Source: an uncultured Cytophagaceae bacterium (GTDB lineage Bacteria; Bacteroidota; Bacteroidia; Cytophagales; Spirosomataceae). Taken from it: a stretch of 35,983 bases of DNA. Positions 23,929 through 32,910 of this stretch are shown one piece after another. The stretch lies in the NCBI GenBank assembly GCA_903907745.1, contig CAIVPF010000103.1, positions 1 to 35,983 of the forward strand, written 5' to 3'. The notes below the pieces were generated by a model that saw nothing but the letters and a program-made list of their open reading frames with translations, had not been told where the DNA came from and made no database searches. Numbering within the stretch: position 1 is the stretch's first letter; each line of letters begins with the position of its first letter. The translations under genes and the position numbers were made by a program.

Positions 23929-25257
23929 ATGTCCAAAATTGTAGTTCTAGGAGGAGGAGAAAGTGGTGTAGGTGCTGCCTTACTCGCAAAATCAAAAGGA
24001 TTCGACGTGTTTTTGTCGGACCAAGGACTATTAAAAGACGCGTTCCAACAATCCTTAGCCAACAATGCCATTCGATTTGAGTCAGGCGAACATAGCCTCA
24101 ACGAAATCCTTAGCGCCGACGAAATCATCATCAGCCCTGGCATCCCAGAAAAAAATGAAGTAGTCAATGCCATCAAAGCCAAAGGGATTTCTTTGATTTC
24201 TGAAATCGAATTCGCCGCACGCTATACCGACGCAAAAATCATCGCCATCACAGGTTCAAATGGAAAAACGACCACGACACTTTTGACCTATCATTTGTTG
24301 AAAGAAGCGGGCTTCAACGTAGGACTTGGCGGCAACATCGGCCAAAGTTTCGCAAAACAAGTCATGGAAAACACCTATGACTATTTTGTGCTCGAAATTT
24401 CTAGTTTTCAATTAGATCGATGCTTCTCTTTTAAACCCGATGTGGCGGTGTTATTAAACATCACACCGGACCATTTGGACCGCTACGAATACAAATTCGA
24501 AAATTATATCTTTTCCAAATTCCGGATTTTCCAAAATGCATCTGCACAGACAACCAGTATTTATTGGGCAGATGATGTGGTGATCCAACAGTATTTGGGA
24601 CATATTCCTAGCACCCAAGAAAAAACGATCAGCTTTTCTCGACCCGATGCCAGCGCCAAAATTAAGGAGCATCACATCGAATTTTCAGATGGGCCATTTG
24701 ATTTAACCACTGCGCCCATCCAAGGCCCACATAATGCCATTAACATGTCAGCCGCGATCTTAGCAGCTGAGGCCGTAGGAATTCCACTATCCGATATTAA
24801 AACGTATATGACAGGCTTCCAAAACGCCCCACACCGACTAGAACCTTGCGGCGATTGGAACGGAATTTCTTTTGTAAATGATTCCAAGGCCACGAATGTA
24901 GACGCCGTATTTTATGCCTTAAATAGCTTTAAAAAACCGATTATCCTCATCATGGGCGGGGTGGACAAGGGAAATGAATACGAAGTACTCGACGAATTAG
25001 TAAAAGAAAAAGTCAAAGCCTTAATTTGTTTAGGCAAAGATAATAGTAAATTGGAAAGCCATTTCGGGCCGATTTGTCCGAAGATTTTCTCCACGGATGA
25101 GCTTGAAACTGCCATCAAAAAAGGTATGGAATGGGGCGTGTCGGGGGATGTCGTTTTACTTTCACCAGCCTGTGCTAGTTTTGATTTATTTAAAAATTAC
25201 GAAGATCGAGGAGATCAATTTAAAAAGGCAGTAAAACAATTATGCCATGGAAACTAG
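23929..25257 (+). CDS. murD: UDP-N-acetylmuramoyl-L-alanine:D-glutamate ligase
   Basis: MurD adds D-glutamate to UDP-MurNAc-L-Ala in the cytosol. Over 442 residues: Rossmann-like UDP-binding start MSKIVVLGGGESGVGAALLA, ATP-binding loop ITGSNGKTTTT (107-117), the LEISSFQLD and NITPDHLDRY segments, and VNDSKATNVDA with the conserved Ser/Lys/Asn. Its stop overlaps the ftsW start by 11 bases. Upstream between the tsf terminator and the ATG, only a one-mismatch -7 box (TAAATTTA, 23916-23923) is seen as a promoter candidate. The usual upstream partners (mraY, murF, murE) are absent here. Confidence 0.96.
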   Translation: MSKIVVLGGGESGVGAALLAKSKGFDVFLSDQGLLKDAFQQSLANNAIRFESGEHSLNEILSADEIIISPGIPEKNEVVNAIKAKGISLISEIEFAARYTDAKIIAITGSNGKTTTTLLTYHLLKEAGFNVGLGGNIGQSFAKQVMENTYDYFVLEISSFQLDRCFSFKPDVAVLLNITPDHLDRYEYKFENYIFSKFRIFQNASAQTTSIYWADDVVIQQYLGHIPSTQEKTISFSRPDASAKIKEHHIEFSDGPFDLTTAPIQGPHNAINMSAAILAAEAVGIPLSDIKTYMTGFQNAPHRLEPCGDWNGISFVNDSKATNVDAVFYALNSFKKPIILIMGGVDKGNEYEVLDELVKEKVKALICLGKDNSKLESHFGPICPKIFSTDELETAIKKGMEWGVSGDVVLLSPACASFDLFKNYEDRGDQFKKAVKQLCHGN

Positions 25258-26422
25258 AATAACGAATTACATTAAATCGCATTTGGCAGGAGATTATCAA
25301 ATCTGGTTCATCGTTTTCCTTTTAAATATTTTCGGTTTATTAATTCAATTTTCAGCGAAAGGGAAATTGAACATGAGCGGGCCATTCGACCCGATCACGA
25401 ACATGCTAAAATCCATGGCCATTCTAGGCCTTTCGTTCTTTTTAATGTCTTGGTTTTCGCGGCAGAATTACATCAAAATGACCCAATTCAGTCATGTGGC
25501 TCTTATATTTTCATGGATTCTCATCGGCATTGCTCTGAAATTCGGTGAAAGCAAAGGGGGCGCGAGCCGATGGATCGAATTAGGACCGATTAGTTTCATG
25601 CCCTCTGATATGGCGAAATTATGCCTAACGGCGAGTTTGGCGAAGGACTTTTCGACCCGACAAGCCGACCAATCCTCCTACAATTGGGTCATGTTTTTTT
25701 GGCTTTTATTCAAAATCGGGATGACCTGTTTCCTTATCATGTTGTCCAATTTCTCCACGAGCATCCTAATTTTTGGAACAAGTATCGTCCTGATGTTTTT
25801 CGGTCGGGTACCCATCATGCAAATCATTTATATCGTCTCGGCGGTGTTTATGCTGGCAGTCGGGGTCGTGTTTTTTGAAGTAGGCCAAAGAGCAAAAACC
25901 GTTAAATCTAGGATCGCGAATTTTAATTCACGGATCAACGAGAAAGAAAGTAAACAATTAAATAAAAAGGGAGATGATTATCAGCTGTATCGAAGTTGGT
26001 ACGCCATCGCCACTGGCGCCCTAACCCCCAAAGGTCCAGGGAAAAGCCAGCAACGCTATTTTCTTTCACAGGCCGAATCTGATTTTATTTATGCGATAAT
26101 TTTGGAAGAATATGGCATCATCATCGGTCTATTTATTCCCCTGCTCTTTCTTTGGTTTATGTATCGAGGGGCTTCTGTCATTCGATTTAGCGTCAAACCC
26201 CTCGGGGGATTACTCTCGGCGGGCCTCACCTTTTCGATCGTCTTGCAAGCCTTTATCAATATGCTAGTTTCGGTGGGTGCCGGTCCGGTCACGGGTCAGC
26301 CGATGCCGATGATCTCTTCGGGAGGAACCTCTTTAATTTTTACGGCCATTAGTATAGGCTTAATTTTGTCTGTGAGTAGAGATCGTGAAATGATTGCCAA
26401 AGACTTAAAACCTGTTATTTAG
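25247..26422 (+). CDS. ftsW: Septal peptidoglycan polymerase FtsW (SEDS family)
   Basis: A multi-spanning SEDS glycosyltransferase that polymerises lipid II at the septum with its partner PBP. The 391 residues have about ten hydrophobic segments. The family motif before the pore reads GGASRWIELGPISFMPSDMAK, where the more common form has QPSE. The catalytic Asp is kept in FLSQAESDFIYAI, and the C-terminal GQPMPMISSGGTSLIF is clear. The ATG overlaps the end of murD by 11 bases, and the stop overlaps the murG GTG by one base (TAGTG). Position between murD and murG supports FtsW rather than RodA. Confidence 0.93.
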   Translation: METRITNYIKSHLAGDYQIWFIVFLLNIFGLLIQFSAKGKLNMSGPFDPITNMLKSMAILGLSFFLMSWFSRQNYIKMTQFSHVALIFSWILIGIALKFGESKGGASRWIELGPISFMPSDMAKLCLTASLAKDFSTRQADQSSYNWVMFFWLLFKIGMTCFLIMLSNFSTSILIFGTSIVLMFFGRVPIMQIIYIVSAVFMLAVGVVFFEVGQRAKTVKSRIANFNSRINEKESKQLNKKGDDYQLYRSWYAIATGALTPKGPGKSQQRYFLSQAESDFIYAIILEEYGIIIGLFIPLLFLWFMYRGASVIRFSVKPLGGLLSAGLTFSIVLQAFINMLVSVGAGPVTGQPMPMISSGGTSLIFTAISIGLILSVSRDREMIAKDLKPVI

Positions 26423-27513
26423 TGAGTATTCAACGTATTTTAATTTCAGGAGGGGGAACAGGCGGACATATTTATCCGGCCATTGCCATCGCTTCGGCCT
26501 TACAAGAAGCCAATCCCTCGCTGGAATTTCTATTTGTAGGCGCCGAAGGGAAAATGGAAATGGAGAAAGTTCCTAAGGCGGGATTCCGGATTATTGGGCT
26601 TCCGATTGTGGGGATAAATCGCCAACACCTATGGAAAAATCTACTTTTCCCCATCAAATTACTCCGTAGTTTATCGAAGGCTTTTGCCATTTTACGGGAT
26701 TTTAAACCTGATTTGGCGATCGGTGTCGGAGGATATGCATCCGGTCCCATGCTGATGGCCGCTTATGTGAAGGGCATTCCCTATGTGATACAAGAGCAAA
26801 ATTCATTTGCAGGTGTTACGAATAAATTACTGAGCAAAAAAGCACAGCATATCTTCGTCGCCTACCCAGGCATGGAGAAATTTTTCCCCAAAGAAAAATT
26901 AAAATTATTTGGGAATCCTGTTCGGAAAGACCTGATTGAATCCAAAGGAAAACGAAATAAAGCCGCTACATTTTTTGGCTTAGATGCGAAAAAACCTACG
27001 GTGCTCGTCATAGGCGGGAGTCAAGGAGCGCGAAGCATTAACTTGGCTATCGAGAAGGGATTAAAGGAATTACTTGAGGTTGGAGTCCAACTCGTTTGGC
27101 AAACGGGTGTTCCTTTTGAAAATCAAGCCAAAAAAGCCGTTGCAGCACACGCACATCTTTCCTCCTACGTTTCCGCGTTTATTTATGAAATGGATTTAGC
27201 CTATGCGATGGCGGATATCGTTATTTCCCGCGCGGGCGCCTTGTCTGTTTCCGAAATATGCCTCGCTGGAAAAGCAAGTGTCCTGGTTCCCTTGCCCAAT
27301 GCCTCGGAAGATCACCAAACCGAAAATGCGCTGAGTTTAGTCCGTGCACATGCCGCGATTGTCGTAAAAGATGGAGAAGCCCAAGAAATTTTACTGAAAA
27401 CAGCTTTGGAAACTTTGGCCAATAAAAAACTTTTGGAAACCTTAGAAAAAGCAAGTCTAAGCTTGGGAAAACCAAAAGCCGCTCAAGAAATTGCCGCCAC
27501 CCTTTTAACCTAA
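26422..27513 (+). CDS. murG: Lipid II synthase MurG (GlcNAc transferase)
   Basis: MurG adds GlcNAc from UDP-GlcNAc to lipid I at the cytosolic face of the membrane. The 363 residues start at a GTG that shares its G with the ftsW stop, which gives the normal N-terminus MSIQRILISGGGTGGHIYPA with the glycine-rich loop at 10-16. Further family motifs are GVGGYASGPMLMAA, the acceptor loop EQNSFAGVTNKLL, VIGGSQGARSIN, and SRAGALSVSEI near the donor site. It is followed by murC after two bases. Confidence 0.97.
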   Translation: MSIQRILISGGGTGGHIYPAIAIASALQEANPSLEFLFVGAEGKMEMEKVPKAGFRIIGLPIVGINRQHLWKNLLFPIKLLRSLSKAFAILRDFKPDLAIGVGGYASGPMLMAAYVKGIPYVIQEQNSFAGVTNKLLSKKAQHIFVAYPGMEKFFPKEKLKLFGNPVRKDLIESKGKRNKAATFFGLDAKKPTVLVIGGSQGARSINLAIEKGLKELLEVGVQLVWQTGVPFENQAKKAVAAHAHLSSYVSAFIYEMDLAYAMADIVISRAGALSVSEICLAGKASVLVPLPNASEDHQTENALSLVRAHAAIVVKDGEAQEILLKTALETLANKKLLETLEKASLSLGKPKAAQEIAATLLT

Positions 27514-27515
27514 CT

Positions 27516-28895
27516 ATGCGCATACAAATCAGCCTTTCCGAACTAAAACATGTGTATTTCCTGGGAATTGGAGGGATTGGCATGTCGGCCATTGCCCGCT
27601 GGTTCTTACACAATGGATTTCCGGTGTCGGGCTATGATAAAACGGAAAGTCCGCTGACGCGTCAACTGGCCGCCGAAGGCATGCATATTCATTATGAAGA
27701 TTCCATCGAATTAATTCCGGCCATCGCATTGGAAAACCCGGAACAATGCCTCTTTATATTTACGCCTGCCATCCCAAACACGCACCTCGGAAAACAATTT
27801 TTAGAATCTAAAGGCATCGCGCTTTGGAAAAGATCTCAAATATTAGGTTGGATTACGGAACAAATACCCACGCTAGCCGTCGCCGGAACCCATGGAAAAA
27901 CGACTACCTCTTCGCTATTGGCGCATCTTCTAAAACACGCTGGTAAAAATGTGACCGCTTTTTTAGGCGGTATTACCCAAAACTACGGTACCAATTTTAT
28001 CCCGAATGAGGGACCTGAAAACGTAATTTGTGTCGTTGAAGCCGATGAATACGACCGTTCCTTCCTGACCTTACACCCACAAGCCGCCGTAGTCACTTCC
28101 ACCGATGCCGACCATTTAGACATCTACGGTGGCGCGGAACAAGTATTGGAATCGTTTCAATTGTTTACAGATCAAATTCAGCCCAATGGATTTTTTATTC
28201 AAAAGGCGGGTTTAAGTCTTCAATCCAAGGAAAAAAATGCCACATTTGGCATCGAAAAAGGAGATTTCCAAGCGCTTAATATCCGAATTCAGGACCATCG
28301 TATGGTGTTCGATATGCAATATCCAGGTGGCAAAATCGAGGAAATTCCGATGCGCATTCCTGGCTTTCATAATATCGAAAATGCGCTGGCCGCCAGTGCT
28401 TTGGGGATGTTTGCCGGCCTGCGTGCAGATGAAATTCATGCGGGTATTTCGACATTCAAGGGTGTGAAACGACGATTTGAATACCATTTAGAATCTGAAA
28501 ACCATGTTATGATCGACGATTACGCACATCATCCGACGGAAATCGAGGCCTGTTTGCGCTCGGTAAAAGCTTTGTATCCCGGTGTTCCATTGACGGCTGT
28601 ATTCCAACCGCATTTGTTTTCTCGCACTCGTGATTTCTTGGATGATTTTGGCAAAAGCCTTGGATTGGCGGATGAGGTTTATTTGTTGGACATTTATCCC
28701 GCCCGCGAATTACCGATTCCAGGCATCAGCTCGGAATTAGTGCTGGAAAAAATCCCACATGTACACAAGCAGGTTATTTCGAAGTCCGATTTGATTTTAC
28801 GAATAAATGAAAAGAAACCAGCCCTTTTGGTTACGATGGGGGCGGGAGATATTGACTTAGTGTTGAATGATTTAAAAATGGCATTATCTTCGTAA
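27516..28895 (+). CDS. murC: UDP-N-acetylmuramate:L-alanine ligase
   Basis: MurC joins L-alanine to UDP-MurNAc, the first peptide step. In 459 residues: YFLGIGGIGMSAIAR (14-28), ATP loop AGTHGKTTTSS (123-133), EADEYDRSFL with the metal-binding Glu and the signature VTSTDADHLDIY, and DDYAHHPTEIEA in the C-terminal domain. The HHP motif separates it from Mpl-type ligases only weakly, but the position after murG supports MurC. It starts two bases after murG and is followed nine bases later by ftsQ. Confidence 0.96.
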   Translation: MRIQISLSELKHVYFLGIGGIGMSAIARWFLHNGFPVSGYDKTESPLTRQLAAEGMHIHYEDSIELIPAIALENPEQCLFIFTPAIPNTHLGKQFLESKGIALWKRSQILGWITEQIPTLAVAGTHGKTTTSSLLAHLLKHAGKNVTAFLGGITQNYGTNFIPNEGPENVICVVEADEYDRSFLTLHPQAAVVTSTDADHLDIYGGAEQVLESFQLFTDQIQPNGFFIQKAGLSLQSKEKNATFGIEKGDFQALNIRIQDHRMVFDMQYPGGKIEEIPMRIPGFHNIENALAASALGMFAGLRADEIHAGISTFKGVKRRFEYHLESENHVMIDDYAHHPTEIEACLRSVKALYPGVPLTAVFQPHLFSRTRDFLDDFGKSLGLADEVYLLDIYPARELPIPGISSELVLEKIPHVHKQVISKSDLILRINEKKPALLVTMGAGDIDLVLNDLKMALSS

Positions 28896-28904
28896 ATTGA
28901 TTAA

Positions 28905-29696
28905 ATGAGCACGTTGAAAAACCGAAATTTCAGGCCTTTAAAAACCATTGTTCTTTATGTGATTTTATTTTCACTGGCATTGGCGGGCATTCTATATTCG
29001 GAATGGCAATACAAGGAAATCCGTTGTACTGGAATTATTATCAAATTAGACTCGGAGAATGAAAGGCCCCTTTTGGGAAAAAATGATATTAATTTAGTGA
29101 TTACGAACGAAGGCGCTGATTATTTTTTAGATAAGCCCTTGAACGAAATTTCATTGCGGAAAATCGAGCAACGTGTCAAGCGCATTCCGCTCGTTAAATC
29201 CTGCGAAGCGCATCATGATTTCAGTGGCAAGATTATCATATCGATCAAAGAATATAGCCCCGTCGCTCGAGTCCTTCGATTCACGAGCGGTGAGAGCAAT
29301 CAGCGGGACCAATACGTCACGCAGGAAGGGAAATTTATTGGGACCAGCGACTTTTTTACGCCACGGACCTTGGTCGTGTCTGGCCCTTTTTTCACACAAA
29401 ATAGAAGAGATTTACGTGATGCGCGAGGTAAAACCCTGATTCCATTATTTGAATTTATTAATGAGGATGATTTTTTGCGCGCCCAAATAAGTCAAATCAT
29501 GGTGGCTGCTGATGGAGGTGTGATCCTAGTTCCTACTTTAGGGAAAACGAATATCGATTTCGGCTTACCGATTCACATCGAATCTAAATTTAAAAAATTG
29601 AAACTTTTCTACGAAAAAATCATCCCAAATAAAGGCTGGAATACCTATTCCTGGATTCACTTAAAATATAAGAATCAGGTAATTTGTGATTATTAG
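28905..29696 (+). CDS. ftsQ: Cell division protein FtsQ
   Basis: A bitopic division protein linking the septal machinery across the inner membrane. The 263-residue sequence is divergent, as usual: a short basic cytoplasmic start (about 1-13), one membrane helix (about 14-31, IVLYVILFSLALAGILY), then a periplasmic part with a POTRA-like region (about 35-115, ending in RIPLVKSCEAHHDFSGKIIISIKE) and a beta domain. Identification rests on this topology and on the place between murC and ftsA. A 68-base gap follows before ftsA, with no convincing promoter. Confidence 0.85.
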   Translation: MSTLKNRNFRPLKTIVLYVILFSLALAGILYSEWQYKEIRCTGIIIKLDSENERPLLGKNDINLVITNEGADYFLDKPLNEISLRKIEQRVKRIPLVKSCEAHHDFSGKIIISIKEYSPVARVLRFTSGESNQRDQYVTQEGKFIGTSDFFTPRTLVVSGPFFTQNRRDLRDARGKTLIPLFEFINEDDFLRAQISQIMVAADGGVILVPTLGKTNIDFGLPIHIESKFKKLKLFYEKIIPNKGWNTYSWIHLKYKNQVICDY

Positions 29697-29764
29697 GCAA
29701 TTTTCTTATTTTTAAAGATTATCCTCGAATGAGGTAAAAATTAGTTTTAAAAGATTATCAACAT

Positions 29765-31102
29765 ATGCGAAACGATTTGATCATTGGCCTTGACATTGGT
29801 AGTTCTCACGTGAGAGCTGTAGCAGGAAAGCTAAATGAAGGGAAATTAGAAATCATAGCGACTGGAAAATCAAGTACCATTGGGTATTTGTTAAACGGCG
29901 ATATTGTCAATATTAATAAAACTTCCTCCGCTATTTCAGAGGCGATTAGTCAAATCGAATCCGTCATCACTGGAAAAAATAAAGATTACTTTTTCTCATC
30001 GAATTTATCGGGTAGCCACATTAATGTCCAACCATTTTCGATTTCAAAACTTCGTAAAAACCCAAACGATGCGGTTAGCGAAAAGGAAATTTTTGACCTA
30101 AATGAAGAGGCTAAAAAGGCCATTGCCGAAAAGCATCCGTGCGTAATGCACCGACTTCCTATCGGATTTACCGTTGGGAATCTACCTGAAACCATGGAAC
30201 CCGTAGGGCAAATCGGGTCGAAAATTCAAGGCGATTACATGGTCGTAACGGCTAGTTTTGACAAATTCGAATTGTTTAAAAAATCCCTACGTGCTGCAGA
30301 ATCTGAGCACATTAAGGGAGGAAACTTATATTTTAGTCCTTTAGCAACCTCAAGCACCGTTTTAAGTGCCGAAGAAAAAAAAGAAGGCGTCGCATTAGTG
30401 GACATCGGAAGCGGTACGACGGAGATTAGCGTATATGTCAACAAACGTTTGACACATGCCACCGTCCTCAGCTGGGGTGGCGATCGAATTACGGAAGACA
30501 TTAAAATAGGCTTAGAAGTTTCTGCGGAGCATGCGGAAGCGCTCAAGGTTCGGTTCGGTTCTGCCCTACATAAGGAAATAGATATTCACGAAATCGTCAT
30601 GATTCCGGGCATCGCGGGCCGTAAACCCATTCCAGTTTCCGTGAAGAATTTAGCGATCATCATCGAGGAGCGCGCCAAAGAATTAGCCGCTATCGTCCTG
30701 ACCGAAATTTCCAAAGTAACCAATCCTGAAACACTGCGAGGAGGAATCGTCCTCGTGGGTGGTGGCGCACAATTACCGGATATCAGTGAATTATTTCAAC
30801 GGTCGACCGACATCGATACACGCGTAGGTATTCCAAATGCCCATTCGAATCAATCTTCAATCGCCGAAGAAATCAAAGATCCATCTTATGCTACATCAAT
30901 TGGTTTGGTTCAAGTGTATTTTGACCAAGTGGCAGATGTCGAAGCAGAAGGCGAATTAGTAGAAACCATGGATTCCGGTTCCGATGGAACTCAATATGCA
31001 GGGCCAACTGGCGGCGCATCCAAACCACCGGGAGTTAAAAACATTTTCAATCGAATCGTCGATACCCTGATGGGAGGCAGCGAGGAGGTTGGGGAATATT
31101 AA
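29765..31102 (+). CDS. ftsA: Cell division protein FtsA
   Basis: An actin-like ATPase that ties FtsZ filaments to the membrane. The 445 residues show phosphate loop 1 LIIGLDIGSSHVRAVAG (5-21), the 1C domain, phosphate loop 2 ALVDIGSGTTEISVY (211-225), the adenosine loop GGIVLVGGGAQLPDI (322-336), and a C-terminal amphipathic membrane-targeting helix (KNIFNRIVDTLMG). A Gly/Ser-rich linker (about 400-420) precedes that helix. A strong terminator starts two bases after the stop, and no ftsZ follows, although in most genomes ftsZ is next. Confidence 0.95.
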   Translation: MRNDLIIGLDIGSSHVRAVAGKLNEGKLEIIATGKSSTIGYLLNGDIVNINKTSSAISEAISQIESVITGKNKDYFFSSNLSGSHINVQPFSISKLRKNPNDAVSEKEIFDLNEEAKKAIAEKHPCVMHRLPIGFTVGNLPETMEPVGQIGSKIQGDYMVVTASFDKFELFKKSLRAAESEHIKGGNLYFSPLATSSTVLSAEEKKEGVALVDIGSGTTEISVYVNKRLTHATVLSWGGDRITEDIKIGLEVSAEHAEALKVRFGSALHKEIDIHEIVMIPGIAGRKPIPVSVKNLAIIIEERAKELAAIVLTEISKVTNPETLRGGIVLVGGGAQLPDISELFQRSTDIDTRVGIPNAHSNQSSIAEEIKDPSYATSIGLVQVYFDQVADVEAEGELVETMDSGSDGTQYAGPTGGASKPPGVKNIFNRIVDTLMGGSEEVGEY

Positions 31103-31103
31103 C

Positions 31104-31136
31104 AAAAATGCCTGAAGAAATTCAGGCATTTTTTAT
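31104..31136. terminator. Strong terminator after ftsA
   Basis: AAAAATGCCTGAA, a GAAA tetraloop, TTCAGGCATTTTT and further T. It is almost symmetrical, so it could stop transcription from both sides. It closes the murD-ftsA unit. Confidence 0.93.
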
Positions 31137-31204
31137 TTGATTAGATACAAAGAATAAAATACGAATGTTAGCCGATTTTCTACGATAATTTTACCTAGGA
31201 AATC

Positions 31205-31471
31205 CTAAGAGTTCATTTTCCCCACGGCGCAACTCACATATGATTTTGCTTGGTTCAGTAAGCTATTTTTTCCTTTTTCAGGATAGCCTAAGAAATTTAA
31301 TTTTTTGATGACTTCCTCGCGATTTATACGAGTTCCCCCTAGAGTAATGTGCTCCGTTTCTAAATCGATTTTCACCGTCTTCACACCAGTCAAAGCCAAC
31401 ATCGAAGTCTTAATGGTGGACATACATCCACTACATTTTATATTCTCCACAAAAAATTCTTCTGATTTCAT
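31205..31471 (-). CDS. Small HMA-domain metal-binding protein (CopZ-like)
   Basis: An 88-residue soluble protein with a heavy-metal-associated ferredoxin-like fold. The metal site reads IKCSGCMST with Cys 13 and Cys 16; the Met of the common GMTCxxC motif is replaced by Ile-Lys just before the first Cys. The pattern beta-alpha-beta-beta-alpha-beta is visible up to about residue 67, then a tail of about 20 residues contains an extra Cys (YVSCAVGKM). Members chaperone Cu(I) or other soft metals, but no P-type ATPase or sensor gene lies nearby. Its upstream region has a 14-bp palindrome and a CRP-type box. Confidence 0.85.
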   Translation of the reverse strand: MKSEEFFVENIKCSGCMSTIKTSMLALTGVKTVKIDLETEHITLGGTRINREEVIKKLNFLGYPEKGKNSLLNQAKSYVSCAVGKMNS

Positions 31472-31483
31472 TTTGCTTTTTGT

Positions 31484-31497
31484 TTTAGATATCTAAA
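31484..31497. promoter_or_regulatory. 14-bp perfect palindrome upstream of the HMA gene
   Basis: TTTAGATATCTAAA, a perfect dyad 12 bases upstream of the HMA ATG. It overlaps a one-mismatch -7 box (TAGTTTAG on the minus strand, 31493-31500), the place expected for a repressor operator. The bound protein is unknown. Confidence 0.45.
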
Positions 31498-31521
31498 CTA
31501 CCAACAAAAAGAAATGAATGA

Positions 31522-31537
31522 TGTGACGAATGTCACC
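31522..31537. promoter_or_regulatory. CRP/FNR-type binding site
   Basis: TGTGACGAATGTCACC matches the CRP pattern TGTGA-N6-TCACA at nine of ten defined positions and contains a perfect GTGAC-gaat-GTCAC dyad. Its centre lies about 43 bases upstream of the start predicted from the -7 box at 31493-31500, close to the -41.5 of class II activation sites. Confidence 0.5.
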
Positions 31538-31543
31538 ATAAGG

Positions 31544-32125
31544 CTATTTCGTGTCGAAAATCATCTTTTCGATCAACTGAATGATTATATGTATCACCTT
31601 GATATGAATCTCTTGAATCCGATCCGCAAAACCAAAATGATCCACTCGGATTTCAATCGCTCCAGCATTAGCCAAAGCCCCCCCATCTTTTCCGGTCAAT
31701 AAAATAACCTGCATTCCCTTGGCTTTAGCTGCTTTAACCGCTTCAAGAATATTTGCTGAATTCCCGGAAGTTGAAATACCCAATAACACATCGCCTTCAT
31801 TTCCTAACCCTTCGATAAACCGAGAATAAATAAAATTATAGCCAAAATCATTGCTCACGCAGGTAATGTGTGATGGATCAGAAATAGCCATGGCGGCTAA
31901 AGCGGGTCTATTTTCCCGATAACGCCCGGACAACTCCTCCGCAAAATGCATCGCATCACAATGACTTCCGCCATTTCCACAGGAAAGGATTTTTTTGCCT
32001 TGTTGGAGCGCCCCAGCCATACATTCCGCCGCAGCTTGAATGGCTTCGATTTTACTCGGATCCGATAAGAACTGGGTTAAAACTTGTTGGGATTCCGCTA
32101 AGGACTGTTCGATAATTGCTTTCAC
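31544..32125 (-). CDS. gmhA: Phosphoheptose isomerase (SIS family)
   Basis: GmhA converts sedoheptulose 7-phosphate to D-glycero-D-manno-heptose 7-phosphate, the first step toward ADP-heptose for lipopolysaccharide. The SIS-domain signatures are [20 protein letters not shown] with the Ser of [13 protein letters not shown], and the C-terminal metal/active site [17 protein letters not shown]. The open frame extends to 32227 inside the upstream TPM gene, but a -7 box TATATTTG lies at 32143-32150. The GTG at 32125 ([14 protein letters not shown]) gives 193 residues, the family length, and is preferred. Confidence 0.9.
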   Translation of the reverse strand: MKAIIEQSLAESQQVLTQFLSDPSKIEAIQAAAECMAGALQQGKKILSCGNGGSHCDAMHFAEELSGRYRENRPALAAMAISDPSHITCVSNDFGYNFIYSRFIEGLGNEGDVLLGISTSGNSANILEAVKAAKAKGMQVILLTGKDGGALANAGAIEIRVDHFGFADRIQEIHIKVIHIIIQLIEKMIFDTK

Positions 32126-32142
32126 GATCGCTATTTTTTTAT

Positions 32143-32150
32143 CAAATATA
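32143..32150 (-). promoter_or_regulatory. Predicted -7 element of gmhA
   Basis: TATATTTG on the minus strand lies 17 bases upstream of the GTG start in the short gap after the TPM gene. It suggests gmhA is separately transcribed from lemA-TPM and fixes its start. No -33 element was recognised. Confidence 0.5.
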
Positions 32151-32156
32151 CAAATC

Positions 32157-32906
32157 TTAAAAATCTCCTCCGGCACCCCCACCCCCAAAGTCGCCTCCGC
32201 CAAATCCGCCGAAACTAGATCCCCCATCGCCTAATCCACGACCATAATCGCCGCCTCCCAAGAAAATCGGTGGAAAAAACATACCGCCTCCACCGCGAGA
32301 ACCTGGACCAGAACCACCCCCTCGGTTACGAATGGCTTTGATAATACTGATAATGACAAACGCGAAAAAAATGATAAAAACCAACGGAATTCCACCGGGT
32401 TCTTCATCTGGATCGGCTTTAAATTGACCACTGGCGCGTTGCATCATTTCCGTCGTCGCCGCATCCAAGCCGCCATAATAATCGCCGCCTTTCAGGGAAG
32501 GCTTTAAAATCCGGTTGATAATCCGCTTGCAAATCGCATCGGGTAAAACATCCTCGATTCCGCGACCGGTCACAATTCTTATTTTGCGATCCTGAACCGC
32601 CACGAGAATGACAACTCCATTATTTTTATCTTTTTGACCCACTCCCCAGGTTTTACCGATTTCGATCGCATAATCATAAGGATCACGATTGCCGGTGCTG
32701 GGAACTAAGACAATGGCAAATTGGGTCGACGTGGAATCCGCATACCCACGCAGTTTTTGTTCTAAGGATTCTCGTTCTTCAGGTTTTAACACCGAAGAAG
32801 CGTCCAGCACATAGCCATTCGGCTTGGCGGGAATATCCTGCGCGAAGGCCGGAATAAATATCCCAAGCAGACACCCAATAAGAATACTGGCAAATTTGTA
32901 TTTCAT
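32157..32906 (-). CDS. TPM-domain membrane protein with Gly-rich tail (YgcG-like)
   Basis: A 249-residue exported protein. Residues 1-22 are a signal peptide ending in FAQ, followed by a TPM domain (about 25-160) with [49 protein letters not shown] and the GIEDVLPDA segment. A membrane helix (about 176-195) follows, and then a Gly-rich tail ending in [12 protein letters not shown] proteins have been linked to photosystem repair and phosphatase activity in plants and cyanobacteria, but bacterial roles are unclear. The frame extends to 32945, yet the ATG at 32906 gives a proper signal peptide and stands four bases after the stop of the second TPM gene. Confidence 0.88.
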   Translation of the reverse strand: MKYKFASILIGCLLGIFIPAFAQDIPAKPNGYVLDASSVLKPEERESLEQKLRGYADSTSTQFAIVLVPSTGNRDPYDYAIEIGKTWGVGQKDKNNGVVILVAVQDRKIRIVTGRGIEDVLPDAICKRIINRILKPSLKGGDYYGGLDAATTEMMQRASGQFKADPDEEPGGIPLVFIIFFAFVIISIIKAIRNRGGGSGPGSRGGGGMFFPPIFLGGGDYGRGLGDGGSSFGGFGGGDFGGGGAGGDF

Positions 32907-32910
32907 ATGC

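Noticed and set aside
25247-26422. FtsW with MPSD in place of the usual QPSE as a defective enzyme
   Set aside because: The catalytic Asp and the C-terminal motif are intact, and such changes are plausible lineage variation.
29728-29739. Small CCTC-GAAT-GAGG hairpin before ftsA
   Set aside because: Only four base pairs and no T tract; too weak to call as regulatory.
32258-32320. Gly-rich codon repeats in the TPM gene as a mobile or repeat element
   Set aside because: They encode the usual Gly-rich tail of YgcG-like TPM proteins and stay in frame.
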